45,942 bases of DNA from an uncultured Spartobacteria bacterium (lineage in GTDB: Bacteria > Verrucomicrobiota > Verrucomicrobiia > Chthoniobacterales > Chthoniobacteraceae), in contig CAIYUV010000217.1 of assembly GCA_903929475.1 (NCBI GenBank), positions 1 through 45,942 on the forward strand, given 5' to 3'. How positions within the stretch are numbered: position 1 is the stretch's first letter; each line of letters starts with the position of its first letter. Positions 35,567 through 44,708 of this stretch are shown piece after piece. A program made the translations under genes and the position numbers. The notes beneath the pieces are model-generated. The model searched no databases, was not told the origin of the DNA, and saw only the letters and a program-made list of their open reading frames with translations.

Positions 35567-36401
35567 AATTCCACTCATCGAGCGAATCTTCAACGCCGTG
35601 CTCGCACCCCTCTTGTCGCACTTCTGCCTTACGATTTTTGCCCTCGCGCGCCCGGCACCAGTCAAACAAACGGGCGCTGCGGCTCCGTCGGTATCGGTCG
35701 TCGTCCCGGCGCGAAATGAAGCCGGCAATATCGAAGCTGCTGTCAGGCGAACTCCCAACATGGGCGCATGGACTGAGATCATATTTGTCGAGGGCGGATC
35801 CACAGACAACACGTGGGCGGAGATCCAGCGTGTCGCAGCCGCTAACCCCGGGCTTCGGATTAAAACTTTGCAGCAGACGGAGCGCGGAAAAGGCAACGCA
35901 GTCCGCGAGGGATTCGCCGTGGCGGAAGGCGACATCCTGATGATTTTGGACGCCGACCTCACTGTGCCGCCCGAGGAACTCACGAAGTTTTATGACGCTG
36001 TCGCATCGGGCCACTGCGAATTCGCCAATGGCTGCCGTCTTGTTTATCCGATGGAGCGACAGGCCATGCAGTTCCTGAATTTGATCGCCAACAAATTTTT
36101 CGGGATCGCATTTTCCTGGCTGCTCAACCAGCGACTTAAAGACACCTTGTGCGGCACGAAGGTGCTCCATCGCACCGATTATCTTCGCATCGCGGCGAAC
36201 CGAGACTACTTTGGAAACTTTGACCCATTTGGCGACTTTGACCTTCTCTTCGGTGCGAGCAGGCTGAATCTCAAAATCTCCGACGTGCCCATCCGCTATC
36301 GGGACCGGACTTACGGCTCGACGAACATCCAACGATGGAAGCACGGAATGCTTCTGATCAAGATGGTTGCCTTCGCGGCACGAAAGCTAAAATTCGTCTA
36401 G
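35334..36401 (+). CDS. GT2 family glycosyltransferase with the C-terminal part of a methyltransferase
   Basis: A 355-codon frame. Its first ~115 residues are the missing second half of the upstream methyltransferase (STRLILNFYNSLWRP, then LSRADVANLLKLAGWSV). The rest is a GT2 glycosyltransferase: VSVVVPARNEAGNI near 123, FVEGGSTDNTW near 152 and the metal-binding DAD in LMILDADLTVPPEEL near 203. The C-terminal part resembles dolichol-phosphate or polyprenyl-phosphate sugar transferases (YRDRTYGSTNI near 323). The ATG at 35334 is simply the first Met in this frame and is probably not a natural start. The next gene begins 3 bp after the stop. Confidence 0.85.
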   Translation: MFQLMLRQALRCATPSTRLILNFYNSLWRPLLFLADMLGVRSRNPESSWLSRADVANLLKLAGWSVISMQPKMLCPFKIPLIERIFNAVLAPLLSHFCLTIFALARPAPVKQTGAAAPSVSVVVPARNEAGNIEAAVRRTPNMGAWTEIIFVEGGSTDNTWAEIQRVAAANPGLRIKTLQQTERGKGNAVREGFAVAEGDILMILDADLTVPPEELTKFYDAVASGHCEFANGCRLVYPMERQAMQFLNLIANKFFGIAFSWLLNQRLKDTLCGTKVLHRTDYLRIAANRDYFGNFDPFGDFDLLFGASRLNLKISDVPIRYRDRTYGSTNIQRWKHGMLLIKMVAFAARKLKFV

Positions 36402-36404
36402 CGC

Positions 36405-38042
36405 ATGGAAACTTTACTGCGGAGGCTTCGATGCATTGGTCTGCTCCTAATTGTCCCCCTCATCGCGCTGATTGGCATTCGTGATCTCACGGAAAAAAAG
36501 GGCCCGCTCTGGCTTTCGCCGAACTTGGATCCCAGCTACGTTTATTTTCTTAATTCTCTTTTGATCCTGCATGGCCAGCCACCTGCGCACATAGACCATC
36601 CGGGCACGCCGGTGCAGCTCATCGGAGCGGCGGTTTTGCGTTCCAAACATCCGGAGCCCGTCAAAAAGATCACGCTCAATGCGCTGAAGAACCCGGAGTC
36701 CTACTTAAACGAAATCCATCACACCCTGCGGAACATGATCGTTGTGGCGCTCTTCGCAGCAGGAGGGTTGCTCGCATGGAAATTGAACAGCATCCCCGCC
36801 GGCATTCTTTGCCAGGCGACTCCCTTTCTATTTGTGGATTCATGGATGGCTGCGATTCGAGTCACGCCCGAGACTTTGTTTCCCTTCATCGCGATTCTGT
36901 ATTTTGCATTTTTGATCGTAGCGGGGGAAAGGAAGCTGGCAGCGAAAACAACGTGGCCCTGGGCGCTCCTTGCCGGTCTCTTCGCAGGCTTGGGCGTGGC
37001 CAACAAACTGACCTTCCTTCCGCTCCTCGCATTTCTCCCGGCCATCGTGCCCGGTCTGCGAAATTCCCTTGTCTCCTCGGGCTCCTTTTTCCTCGCGCTG
37101 GCGGCTTCGCTGTTTCCCATCTGGCAGAAGCTCTCCGTGTTCTGGACGTGGACAGCCGGTCTGGCCACCCACACGGGACGCCACGGATTCGGAGAAACAG
37201 GCATCATTAATCCCCACACCTACGGCACCAACTTTGTCACGACCTTTGCCGACGCAGCACCACTTGCGCCCATCGTAGTGCTGAGCGTAATCGTCGCCGT
37301 CTGCTGCCTGCGCCATAACCAAACAGACCTGCCTGCGCGCGAGCGTGCATGGCTGCTTTTGAAAATCGTGATTTGCCAGATACTCGGCGTGGCATTTGTC
37401 GCGAAACATCCGGGGCGCGTCTACACAACGCCGCTGCTCTTCTCCGCCTCGCTCAATGCATGGCATGTGTGGGTCATCGTTTTCAAAAACTTGAACTTCA
37501 AATGGCTCCGTGCGGCAACAGCCGCATTCGCAGTCTGCGTGCTCGTTTTCGCCGCATGGGAATTTTCAGTCGCACAACGCGTCTTCGCCCAGCGCACCCA
37601 GATGGAGTTGGCTGACGCGCGACGTATCACCGATGAAGCCGGAGGGCGTCCGATAATTCGCTACTACTCCAGTTCGTCGCCTGAATATGCACTGCAACTT
37701 GCGAACAAATACTCGGGCACCTACTTCGCCGGTCGCTTGGAAGCCACCTATCCCGGCAGCATGTGCTGGGACTTCTTCGTCGGCGGATTCGAGACAGTCG
37801 GAAACACAGCCGTTCCTCCTCCCGATTTATCGAAAGGCCCCGTCTATCTCACCGGAACTCAGCCATTGGAAAACTACACAGTCAAACACGACAGCCTTGT
37901 CCCCGAAGGCACCCAGCTCATCCTGCTCTGGGAATCAAGATACGACGAACCTCATCACCTCATGGCGCAACGGCCCACCTATCTTTACCGGCTGGAATTG
38001 ACCGCTCCAAAAACTCCCGCGCCCGCTACAAATCCGCAGTAA
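36405..38042 (+). CDS. Polytopic membrane protein, probable GT-C-type glycosyltransferase
   Basis: A 545-residue protein with about ten hydrophobic segments between about 10 and 395, then a soluble C-terminal domain of about 145 residues. The first loop contains NLDPSYVYFLNSLLILHG followed by HIDHPGTPVQ, with acidic and His residues as found in the first periplasmic loop of GT-C enzymes. Further loops hold RVTPETLFPF and GLGVANKLTFLP. This resembles ArnT/PMT-style lipid-linked sugar transferases, but I cannot name a family. It starts 3 bp after the GT2 gene, so the GT2 product may load the polyprenyl-phosphate sugar that this protein uses. Confidence 0.8.
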   Translation: METLLRRLRCIGLLLIVPLIALIGIRDLTEKKGPLWLSPNLDPSYVYFLNSLLILHGQPPAHIDHPGTPVQLIGAAVLRSKHPEPVKKITLNALKNPESYLNEIHHTLRNMIVVALFAAGGLLAWKLNSIPAGILCQATPFLFVDSWMAAIRVTPETLFPFIAILYFAFLIVAGERKLAAKTTWPWALLAGLFAGLGVANKLTFLPLLAFLPAIVPGLRNSLVSSGSFFLALAASLFPIWQKLSVFWTWTAGLATHTGRHGFGETGIINPHTYGTNFVTTFADAAPLAPIVVLSVIVAVCCLRHNQTDLPARERAWLLLKIVICQILGVAFVAKHPGRVYTTPLLFSASLNAWHVWVIVFKNLNFKWLRAATAAFAVCVLVFAAWEFSVAQRVFAQRTQMELADARRITDEAGGRPIIRYYSSSSPEYALQLANKYSGTYFAGRLEATYPGSMCWDFFVGGFETVGNTAVPPPDLSKGPVYLTGTQPLENYTVKHDSLVPEGTQLILLWESRYDEPHHLMAQRPTYLYRLELTAPKTPAPATNPQ

Positions 38043-38159
38043 AAACATGCGATTCCCTGTCAGTGACTCGCGATTCTTTTAAAGACAGCGCGGACACACA
38101 TTGAAGCGAGCATCGCTCCCCCGTTTTGACCGTCGAATTTCCCCAGCCCTCCAAATCTT

Positions 38160-38189
38160 TTGCACAAACCCACGAACCTCGCATAGCGT
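38160..38189 (+). promoter_or_regulatory. Weak candidate promoter for tRNA-Leu
   Basis: TTGCAC at 38160-38165 is a fair -35 box. A possible -10 is CATAGC at 38182-38187 (spacer 16), which matches the consensus poorly. The position, about 11 bp upstream of the tRNA, is right. I rate it low because the -10 is weak. Confidence 0.25.
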
Positions 38190-38198
38190 GCGCCCGTG

Positions 38199-38286
38199 GC
38201 CGATGTGGTGAAATGGCAGACACTAGGGACTTAAAATCCCTTGGGGGGTAACCTCCGTGCGGGTTCGAGTCCCGCCATCGGCACCA
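38199..38286 (+). tRNA. tRNA-Leu (anticodon UAA)
   Basis: A complete class II tRNA of 88 bases including an encoded CCA. The acceptor stem GCCGATG pairs with CATCGGC at 38276-38282. The anticodon stem AGGGA/TCCCT encloses the loop CTTAAAA with anticodon TAA at 38232-38234. A long variable arm follows, as expected for leucine, then the T arm CGGGTTCGAGTCCCG. It closely parallels bacterial tRNA-Leu(UAA), which reads UUA and UUG codons. The stop of the giant minus-strand gene lies 17 bp beyond its 3' end. Confidence 0.97.
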
Positions 38287-38303
38287 TTCCTTTCCCACAG
38301 AAC

Positions 38304-41300
38304 TTACAGGATGTGAACGAAGAGTTCCGGTTGTCCGGAGACTTGTTTTGGTGGTTCGGGGAAGACCCAGTTGTGCTCCTTGTCTTTCTGCAAGGTGTCG
38401 TGGTGGATAATCTTTTTGATGCCGCCCGTCGGTGCCCACAGCCCGCCGAGGCCGTCCCAGTTGTGCACGCTCATCGTGCCGATCTTCGCGGATACGAAGC
38501 TGTCGCTGAAAAAGCGCGGGATGGTCTGGCCTTTGGGCACCTTGAGTCCGCTGACTGTGAAGCTTTTGATCGTCGCGGTGGGTGGTCTGGAGGCATCGCC
38601 TGCGTGACGGCTGCTTTGCAATTCGTTCAAAGCGATGCCCGCTCCAAAATCACTATGTTCGCTCGCGCCAAGCGTGAGCTTCGTGATGTCACCAGCGCTT
38701 CGCACGAGGCTGTCTCTCGCCCTGCCTTTCACCGTGATGGCGGCCACTTTTGCCTGAAGATCCAGCGTGGCTGAATCGAGGTCATGCGCCACGGTGATGA
38801 CGCCTGTTGCTCCCGCGACAGACCAGTAGGCGCCCATCAGAGAGCCGCCGACACTTGCGCTGCCCAGCGTCTGCTTTGCGAGTGGATTGGTCAGTTCCAA
38901 ATCCGCGCTCACATCACCGAGGACGCTCACTTTACCCAAGGTAGCCGCACTCAGCGCACCGCTCCACGTTCCAGCTTTCAGCAGACTCAGTGCGCCGACG
39001 AGAGTGAGATTTGCATCCAGCGTTCGTGTGACTTGTATGGATGTCGCTTTCGGTGCCGAAAGTTGACCATTCGTCCATTCCACGGCTTTGAGCAACTTGA
39101 GTGGACTGCCAAAGGTGAGATTGCTCCCAGTCTCGATCTTCTGCGCTGTGAAACTCACACCCTTCACTGCCTGCGCACCACCGAGCGTGATGTCAGCGCC
39201 GTTCTTCAGGTCGTGTAGATTGAGCGCGACAATGGTGTTGTTTGGCAGTGTCAGTCCGGCTCCTGTGAGGTCGAGAGTGCTTGCGGTGAGTTTACCGAGC
39301 GAACCGTTGCCTCCGAGTTCACCGAGCGTCGTCAGCTTGTCGCCGGCGTGGAGCTTCGTGTCGGCTTTCACCGTCACGGTCAGCGCGTCCTTCAGCGACG
39401 TGCCGTCGAGCTGGATCGCGAAGAGATCGGCGGGGGTGAGGTTCGAGTAGTGGCCGCTGCCATCCGGCAGGATGGAGCGGAGCAAATCCACGCGGCCATC
39501 CTTGCCGGTGAGCGCGACGGTGACGAGGTCGCCATTCGCGTCGGTGAAGGTCGCCTTGGTCTGCTTCAGCGCGGGATCGAGCACGATGAGCTGGCCCTGC
39601 ACGCCGAGCGTGAAGGTGTGCTCATCAATGCCGCCGTGGTTGTCATCCACGCGCACCGTCACTGGTGTGGAGGCGAGGTCCGCCGCGTGCGACGGCGTGC
39701 CGCTGAGCGCCCCCGTCGTGGCATGGATGCTCAGCCACGCCGGCCCCGCGAGCAGGCTGTAGTGCGTGCCTCCGACGCCTTCGTCGGTGGAGTTGAGATC
39801 GAAGCTGAACGGCTGCCCGAGCAGCGCGCCCGGCACGGTTTGCGTAGCGAACGTGCCCACCACATCGACCACGTGCAGCGGGAAGGTCTGCGTGGCGTGA
39901 TGGCCTTGATCGTCGTCCACGCGGAGCGTCACGAGGTAGTCGCCAACGCCCGCATTGTCGAACACGCCGCTGAGTGCGCCGGTGCTGGGATCCACGGCGA
40001 GCGTGCCCGCCCCGGCGGTGAGAGACCACGTGAGCACAGGGCCGAGACCGTCGGCATTGCTCGCCGCATCGTAATTGTAAGGCCCGTCCTCCCTCGCCCC
40101 GGTGATTGGCACGGAGTTGATCGCGAGAAAGTGAACCGTCGTCGCCGCGTCCGGCGTGGGCGGAGGGAGTTCGACGTAGCCGACGTTGTCCCGCGCGACG
40201 CTGTAGAAGGAGTAGGCGTGTCCATCCTGCACCGTGTAGCGTGCGGAGGTGGTCGTCGTGTCGTGGAGCCAGAGCGTCGGCGCGCCGCCATTGTCCGACA
40301 CGTAGAGGTCGAAGGCCGCAAGCCCAGAGCCGCCCGCGTCGTCTGCGCCGGTCCACTGCACGAGCAAGTCATCACCGAGCCAGAACCCCGGCATCGCCGT
40401 CACCGCGGAAGTCGGCGCGCCTGCGTCGCCGATGACGGTGCCGTCGAGCGTGCTGTGCCGCGCGTAGATGTGCTGGCTGTTCAAATCCAGCGTCGCGCCC
40501 GCGGGCACCGTGAGTTCATCCACGTAGAGCGCCTCGCTGCCGGTGGTGTTGGCGGCGGCGTTCTGGAGTTGGAGGGTGGCGCCGTTGACCGTGAGCGTGC
40601 GGTAGCTGTAGCCGCCCGCAAACCCCGCATCGGTCCAGCCGAGGTCGCGATCCATCACCTCTACCTGGCGCTGCCCCGGACCATCGAAGCGCACCGCCGG
40701 ATCGCCCGCGGTGCGCACCGCGCCAGTCGTGTCGCCCGTGAGGTCGCCCGCGATCGTGATCAACCCGAGCGCGTCGCCGCTGAGCACACCCGCTCCGGTC
40801 AGCACGACATTGCCCGTGAAGCTCAGCGTGCCGCCGCTCGTCGCGGAAAGTTGGCCGCGATTCGTCGTCGCGCTCTGCACGTAGAGCGTCTCGCCCACCA
40901 CGTCGGCGGTGATCATGCCCGCATTGGTGAGTAGCGGCACGTTCACTACACCGCTGCCGTGGACGAGCTGATCCGCACCGAACGTGAGCCGCTTGCCCGC
41001 CGCGCCGGAGATCATCGGTGTGTGGATGAGTTGCAATTCGCCGTGGCCGTTCAGCGTCACGTCGTCGTTGAGGTAGATGGCGCTGCGACTCGCATCCTGA
41101 TTGTCGGAGAAGAGCTTGATCACGCCGTCGTTGGTAAAGTTGCCGCCGCCGAGATTTAGCCGCACCGGTGCGTAATAGTAGCCAAGCAGGTCGAACTCAC
41201 CTGCCGCGAGATGCATGCTGCCATTGAGCGTGGCGGTGGTGTAGGGCACGCGAAAGAGTCCTGCACCGCTGCCGGTCCACGTCGTGCCGTCCGCGCCAAT

Positions 41301-44300
41301 CGTGCCGGTGAAATCGAAGAGGCTGTTCGGATTGTCCGTCGCCACAAAAGCGCCGCCGGTCACCGTCGTGCCGTCTTGTAAAAGGAGACGCCCGCCGTTC
41401 GCGCGCAATGTGCCATTCGGGTTCGCGATCGTTGGACCGGAGAGGTAGAGCACGTTCGCGCCGCCATCGGCTTCGATCGTGCCGCTGTTCGCATAGCTGC
41501 CGGTGATGATGCCGTAGCCATGCACCTTCTGCCCGGCACCGATGGTCAGCGTCGCGCTGGGCGCGGTCGTGAGCAGCGGGTCGTCGATCAGCTTGAAATC
41601 TCCGCTGCCGTTGAGAGTGGCGTTGCCATCGATCCTGAGCTGCCCGCGGTTGGCATTCTGCCGATCACTAACGAGCTCGATGGTCCCGTCGTTCGTGAAG
41701 GTCGCGCCCGCGGCGAGATCCGCGTAGAGCGGGGAGTAGAAGTCGCCGATGAGCGTGAACTTCCCGGCGGTGAGGTGCATCGCGCCGGCGAGCGTGGTCG
41801 TCGCGTGGAATATCTCGAACGCGCCGGCGCCGGCTGCGGTCCACGTGGTCGCGTCGGCGTTGATGTTCCCGACGAAACGGACGCGACTGCCCGCGTCGTC
41901 GGTCGCGACGAAGTTGCCATCCGTCACCGTGCTGTTCACCAGCTCGACGATACCGCCATCCGCGCGCAGCTCGGCACCGGTGTTCGTGAAGTTGGAACCG
42001 TTGAGTTGCAGTGTGCCCGCGCTCGCATGCATCAGCCCGGTGTTTGTGCCAGTGGCCGTGACGACGAGCGACCGGGCGGCGACATCGCTCGCGATGATGC
42101 CCGCGTTGTCGAGCCCCGGCACATTCACGTAGCCGACACCGTGCAGCACTTGGCCCGCGCCGAGAGTGAGCTTCGTGCCAGCAGCGCCGGAGATCAGCGG
42201 CGTCTCGATGAGCTTGATGTCACCCGTGCCCGCGAAGGTCGTGCTCGCGTTCAAGTGGAGCTGGCCGCGGTTCGCGTCTTGCGAGTCGGAGATGAGTTCA
42301 ATGAGTCCGTCGTTGGTGAAGGTGCCTCCACCCATGTTCAACAACATCGGCGCATAGAAATTTCCGATCAGCGCGAACTTCCCACTCGCCAGATGCACAT
42401 CGCCGTTGAGCGTCGCTGTTGTGTTGGGCACCTGGAATTCACCCGAACCCTGTGCCCTCCACGTCGTGCCGTCGGCATTCACCGTGCCGATGAGAAAGAC
42501 GCGGCTCGCCGCGTTGTCCGTCGCCACGATGTCGCCGCCGGTGATCGTGCTATTTACCAGCGACACATTCGCTCCATCCGCGCAGATCGTTGCGCCAGTG
42601 TTCGCGAGATTTGCACCATCGAAGCGCAGCGTGCCAGCTGTCGCATCCATCAGCTTCGTATTCACGCCAGTGCTGGTGACCGTGAGCGTTTCACCTGCTG
42701 TATCGGCTGTGATCGTGCCTGCGTTGGTGAGAAGCGGCACGTTTACCACGCCGCTACCGTGGACGAGTTGATCCACGCCGATCGTGAGGCGCGTCCCCGC
42801 CGCGCCCGAAATCGACGGCGTGTGGATGAGGTTCAGAGTTCCGTCGCCGGTGAGTGTGACGTTGTTGTTGAGATAGATGGCGCTGCGACCGGGATCCTGA
42901 TTGTCGGAGAAGAGCTTGATCAGCCCGTCGTTCGTGAACGTGCCGCCGCCGAGATTCAGCCGCACTGGTGCGTAGAAGTAACCGAGCACATCGAACTCAC
43001 CCTCTGCAAGGTGCATGATGCCGTTGAGTGTCGCCGTGGTATACGGCACGCGGAAGAGTCCCGCGCCGTGTCCGGTCCACGTGGTGCCATCCACACCGAT
43101 GGTGCCGTTGAAGTCGAACTGGCTCGCCGGATTATCCGTCGCCACGAAATTGCCGCCGGTCACCGTCGTGCCGTGCTGCAAAAGGAGATGCCCGCCATTC
43201 GCGCTCAGCGTGCCATTCGTGTTCACGATCGTCGGCCCGGAAAGGTAGAGCGTCTTCGCACCGGTGTCGGCTTCGATCGTCCCGCTGTTCGCGTAGCTGC
43301 CGGTAATGATGCCGTAGCCATGCACCTTCTGCCCGGCGTCGAGAGTCAGCGTCACGCCGGGCGCCGTGGTGAGCAGCGGATAGCCGATCATCTTCAAATC
43401 GCCGACACCCGCAAACGTGGCGTTCCCTTGAATCGAGAACTGCCCGCGGCTGGCGTCCTGCTCGTCGGACACGAGTTCGATCGTGCCGTTGTTCGTGAAC
43501 GTGCCGCCCGCGTAGTTGAACCGCATCGGTTCGTAGTAGTAGCCGAGCAGCGAAAACTTCCCGCCGGTGAAGGTCACGTCGCCGCTCAAGGTCGCCGTCG
43601 TGTAATAGACTTGGAATTCGCCCGCGCCTGTCGCCTGCCAACTCGCGCCGTCCGCATCGACATTGCCCACGAGCCGGATGCGGCTCGCGGGATTATCCGT
43701 CGCGATCCAGTGCCCGCCGGGCAGCGAGCTGTTCACGACCTGCACGATGCCGCCGTCCGCTTTCACGAAGCCCGCAGTGTTGTCGAACGTCGTGTTCGCG
43801 ATCTGCAACGTGCCCGCACTGGCTTGCAACGTCCCCGAGTTCACGCCGCTCGTCGTGACGAAGAGCGTCTTGCCTGCCACGTCGGCGTCGAAGAGGCCCG
43901 CGTTATCGAGCGACGGCGCGTTCACGTAGCCAAAGCCGTGAACCTTCTGCCCGGTGCTAATTGTCACATCGGCACCCTGTGCAGCATTCAACATCGGGTA
44001 GCCAGTGAGTTGAATATCACCCGTGCCAGCGATCGTCGTCGCCTCGTCGAAATAGAGCTGGCAGCGATTGGCGTCCTGCTCGTCAGAGATAATCTCTATG
44101 CTCCCGTTATTGGTGAGAGAATTCGCCGCCGTAAGGTGCACGTAAGTCGGCGAATAAAAACTGCCAACAATGTCGAGGTGCTCCGCATTACTCAGGCTGT
44201 GAATGTTGATCGAACCCGCCAACGTGATCGTCGCCGTCCCCGGCACGTCGAGCACTACGTTGTATTCGTTGCCCCCGCCATTGTTCGGCACCACGCCGAT

Positions 44301-44525
44301 GTTCCATTTCGATGCGTCGCTCCAGTTTCCATCGCCGCCAAGCCACACCGCTGTGATGAGCGCCGGAGCGATGCGGGATTCGAGCAATTCGATGCAATCA
44401 GCCGCCTGGGCGCGTCGTGTGGACGAATTACCGATACGAGTTCGCTCCTCTTGCCCTCCAACCACCGCCCCCTTCCCTTTCAGCGTTGCCCAACTCGATG
44501 ATTTATTAAGTGAGCGATATTTCAT
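38304..44525 (-). CDS. Giant LEPR-XLL-type repeat protein (2073 aa)
   Basis: A very large probable surface protein. Near the N-terminus is IELLESRIAPA (residues 45-55), a LEPR-XLL-type motif found at the start of big extracellular proteins in PVC bacteria; no classical signal peptide is obvious. Residues about 56-1270 hold six ~200-residue beta-rich repeats in the order A-B-C-A-B-C, each with a VHG-x-G landmark (VHGFGYV, VHGYGII, VHGSGVV). The ABC block is duplicated with an 1800-bp period. About 1350-1530 carry other beta domains, and about 1530-1720 hold two putative Ig/cadherin-like domains (GTLAVDPSTGALSGVF and LSIHATTGALSGTP). The last ~340 residues are again beta-rich with no recognised anchor. 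A role in adhesion or the cell surface is inferred. Confidence 0.9.
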   Translation of the reverse strand: MKYRSLNKSSSWATLKGKGAVVGGQEERTRIGNSSTRRAQAADCIELLESRIAPALITAVWLGGDGNWSDASKWNIGVVPNNGGGNEYNVVLDVPGTATITLAGSINIHSLSNAEHLDIVGSFYSPTYVHLTAANSLTNNGSIEIISDEQDANRCQLYFDEATTIAGTGDIQLTGYPMLNAAQGADVTISTGQKVHGFGYVNAPSLDNAGLFDADVAGKTLFVTTSGVNSGTLQASAGTLQIANTTFDNTAGFVKADGGIVQVVNSSLPGGHWIATDNPASRIRLVGNVDADGASWQATGAGEFQVYYTTATLSGDVTFTGGKFSLLGYYYEPMRFNYAGGTFTNNGTIELVSDEQDASRGQFSIQGNATFAGVGDLKMIGYPLLTTAPGVTLTLDAGQKVHGYGIITGSYANSGTIEADTGAKTLYLSGPTIVNTNGTLSANGGHLLLQHGTTVTGGNFVATDNPASQFDFNGTIGVDGTTWTGHGAGLFRVPYTTATLNGIMHLAEGEFDVLGYFYAPVRLNLGGGTFTNDGLIKLFSDNQDPGRSAIYLNNNVTLTGDGTLNLIHTPSISGAAGTRLTIGVDQLVHGSGVVNVPLLTNAGTITADTAGETLTVTSTGVNTKLMDATAGTLRFDGANLANTGATICADGANVSLVNSTITGGDIVATDNAASRVFLIGTVNADGTTWRAQGSGEFQVPNTTATLNGDVHLASGKFALIGNFYAPMLLNMGGGTFTNDGLIELISDSQDANRGQLHLNASTTFAGTGDIKLIETPLISGAAGTKLTLGAGQVLHGVGYVNVPGLDNAGIIASDVAARSLVVTATGTNTGLMHASAGTLQLNGSNFTNTGAELRADGGIVELVNSTVTDGNFVATDDAGSRVRFVGNINADATTWTAAGAGAFEIFHATTTLAGAMHLTAGKFTLIGDFYSPLYADLAAGATFTNDGTIELVSDRQNANRGQLRIDGNATLNGSGDFKLIDDPLLTTAPSATLTIGAGQKVHGYGIITGSYANSGTIEADGGANVLYLSGPTIANPNGTLRANGGRLLLQDGTTVTGGAFVATDNPNSLFDFTGTIGADGTTWTGSGAGLFRVPYTTATLNGSMHLAAGEFDLLGYYYAPVRLNLGGGNFTNDGVIKLFSDNQDASRSAIYLNDDVTLNGHGELQLIHTPMISGAAGKRLTFGADQLVHGSGVVNVPLLTNAGMITADVVGETLYVQSATTNRGQLSATSGGTLSFTGNVVLTGAGVLSGDALGLITIAGDLTGDTTGAVRTAGDPAVRFDGPGQRQVEVMDRDLGWTDAGFAGGYSYRTLTVNGATLQLQNAAANTTGSEALYVDELTVPAGATLDLNSQHIYARHSTLDGTVIGDAGAPTSAVTAMPGFWLGDDLLVQWTGADDAGGSGLAAFDLYVSDNGGAPTLWLHDTTTTSARYTVQDGHAYSFYSVARDNVGYVELPPPTPDAATTVHFLAINSVPITGAREDGPYNYDAASNADGLGPVLTWSLTAGAGTLAVDPSTGALSGVFDNAGVGDYLVTLRVDDDQGHHATQTFPLHVVDVVGTFATQTVPGALLGQPFSFDLNSTDEGVGGTHYSLLAGPAWLSIHATTGALSGTPSHAADLASTPVTVRVDDNHGGIDEHTFTLGVQGQLIVLDPALKQTKATFTDANGDLVTVALTGKDGRVDLLRSILPDGSGHYSNLTPADLFAIQLDGTSLKDALTVTVKADTKLHAGDKLTTLGELGGNGSLGKLTASTLDLTGAGLTLPNNTIVALNLHDLKNGADITLGGAQAVKGVSFTAQKIETGSNLTFGSPLKLLKAVEWTNGQLSAPKATSIQVTRTLDANLTLVGALSLLKAGTWSGALSAATLGKVSVLGDVSADLELTNPLAKQTLGSASVGGSLMGAYWSVAGATGVITVAHDLDSATLDLQAKVAAITVKGRARDSLVRSAGDITKLTLGASEHSDFGAGIALNELQSSRHAGDASRPPTATIKSFTVSGLKVPKGQTIPRFFSDSFVSAKIGTMSVHNWDGLGGLWAPTGGIKKIIHHDTLQKDKEHNWVFPEPPKQVSGQPELFVHIL
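40949..44000 (-). repeat. Internal 1800-bp (600-residue) tandem duplication in the giant protein gene
   Basis: Landmark sequences recur at a constant spacing. The B-type landmark lies at 41521 and 43321 and the C-type at 40961 and 42761, both exactly 1800 bp apart. The A-type lies at about 42124 and 43921 (1797 bp). Protein identity between the two B-C halves is high by eye, while A, B and C differ more from each other, so a three-unit block was duplicated as a whole. The outer limits are approximate. Confidence 0.8.
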
Positions 44526-44708
44526 AGAATCAAAGTCTGGATCAAACTTCTAATCCCGCTCACCCAGACTTGGCGTCTGATACACATCCCTTGTTCTCGC
44601 AGTAACAATTCAATCAGGCGGACTCCCCCATGCGGGAACGGCTTGGCCTCCCCGAGCAGCCACGAAATGCGCTGCTGCGCGCTGCGAAAACACGCGCACG
44701 CTTGCTTT

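Noticed and set aside
39348-40934. A 528-codon plus-strand open frame antisense to the giant gene
   Set aside because: Same reason: low-complexity Arg/Glu/Val-rich shadow sequence, with no start context and no domain.
41520-44501. A 993-codon plus-strand open frame antisense to the giant gene
   Set aside because: It is Arg/Ala/His-rich, repeats with the 1800-bp period of the minus-strand gene and shows no domain. It is a codon-bias shadow of GC-rich repeats.
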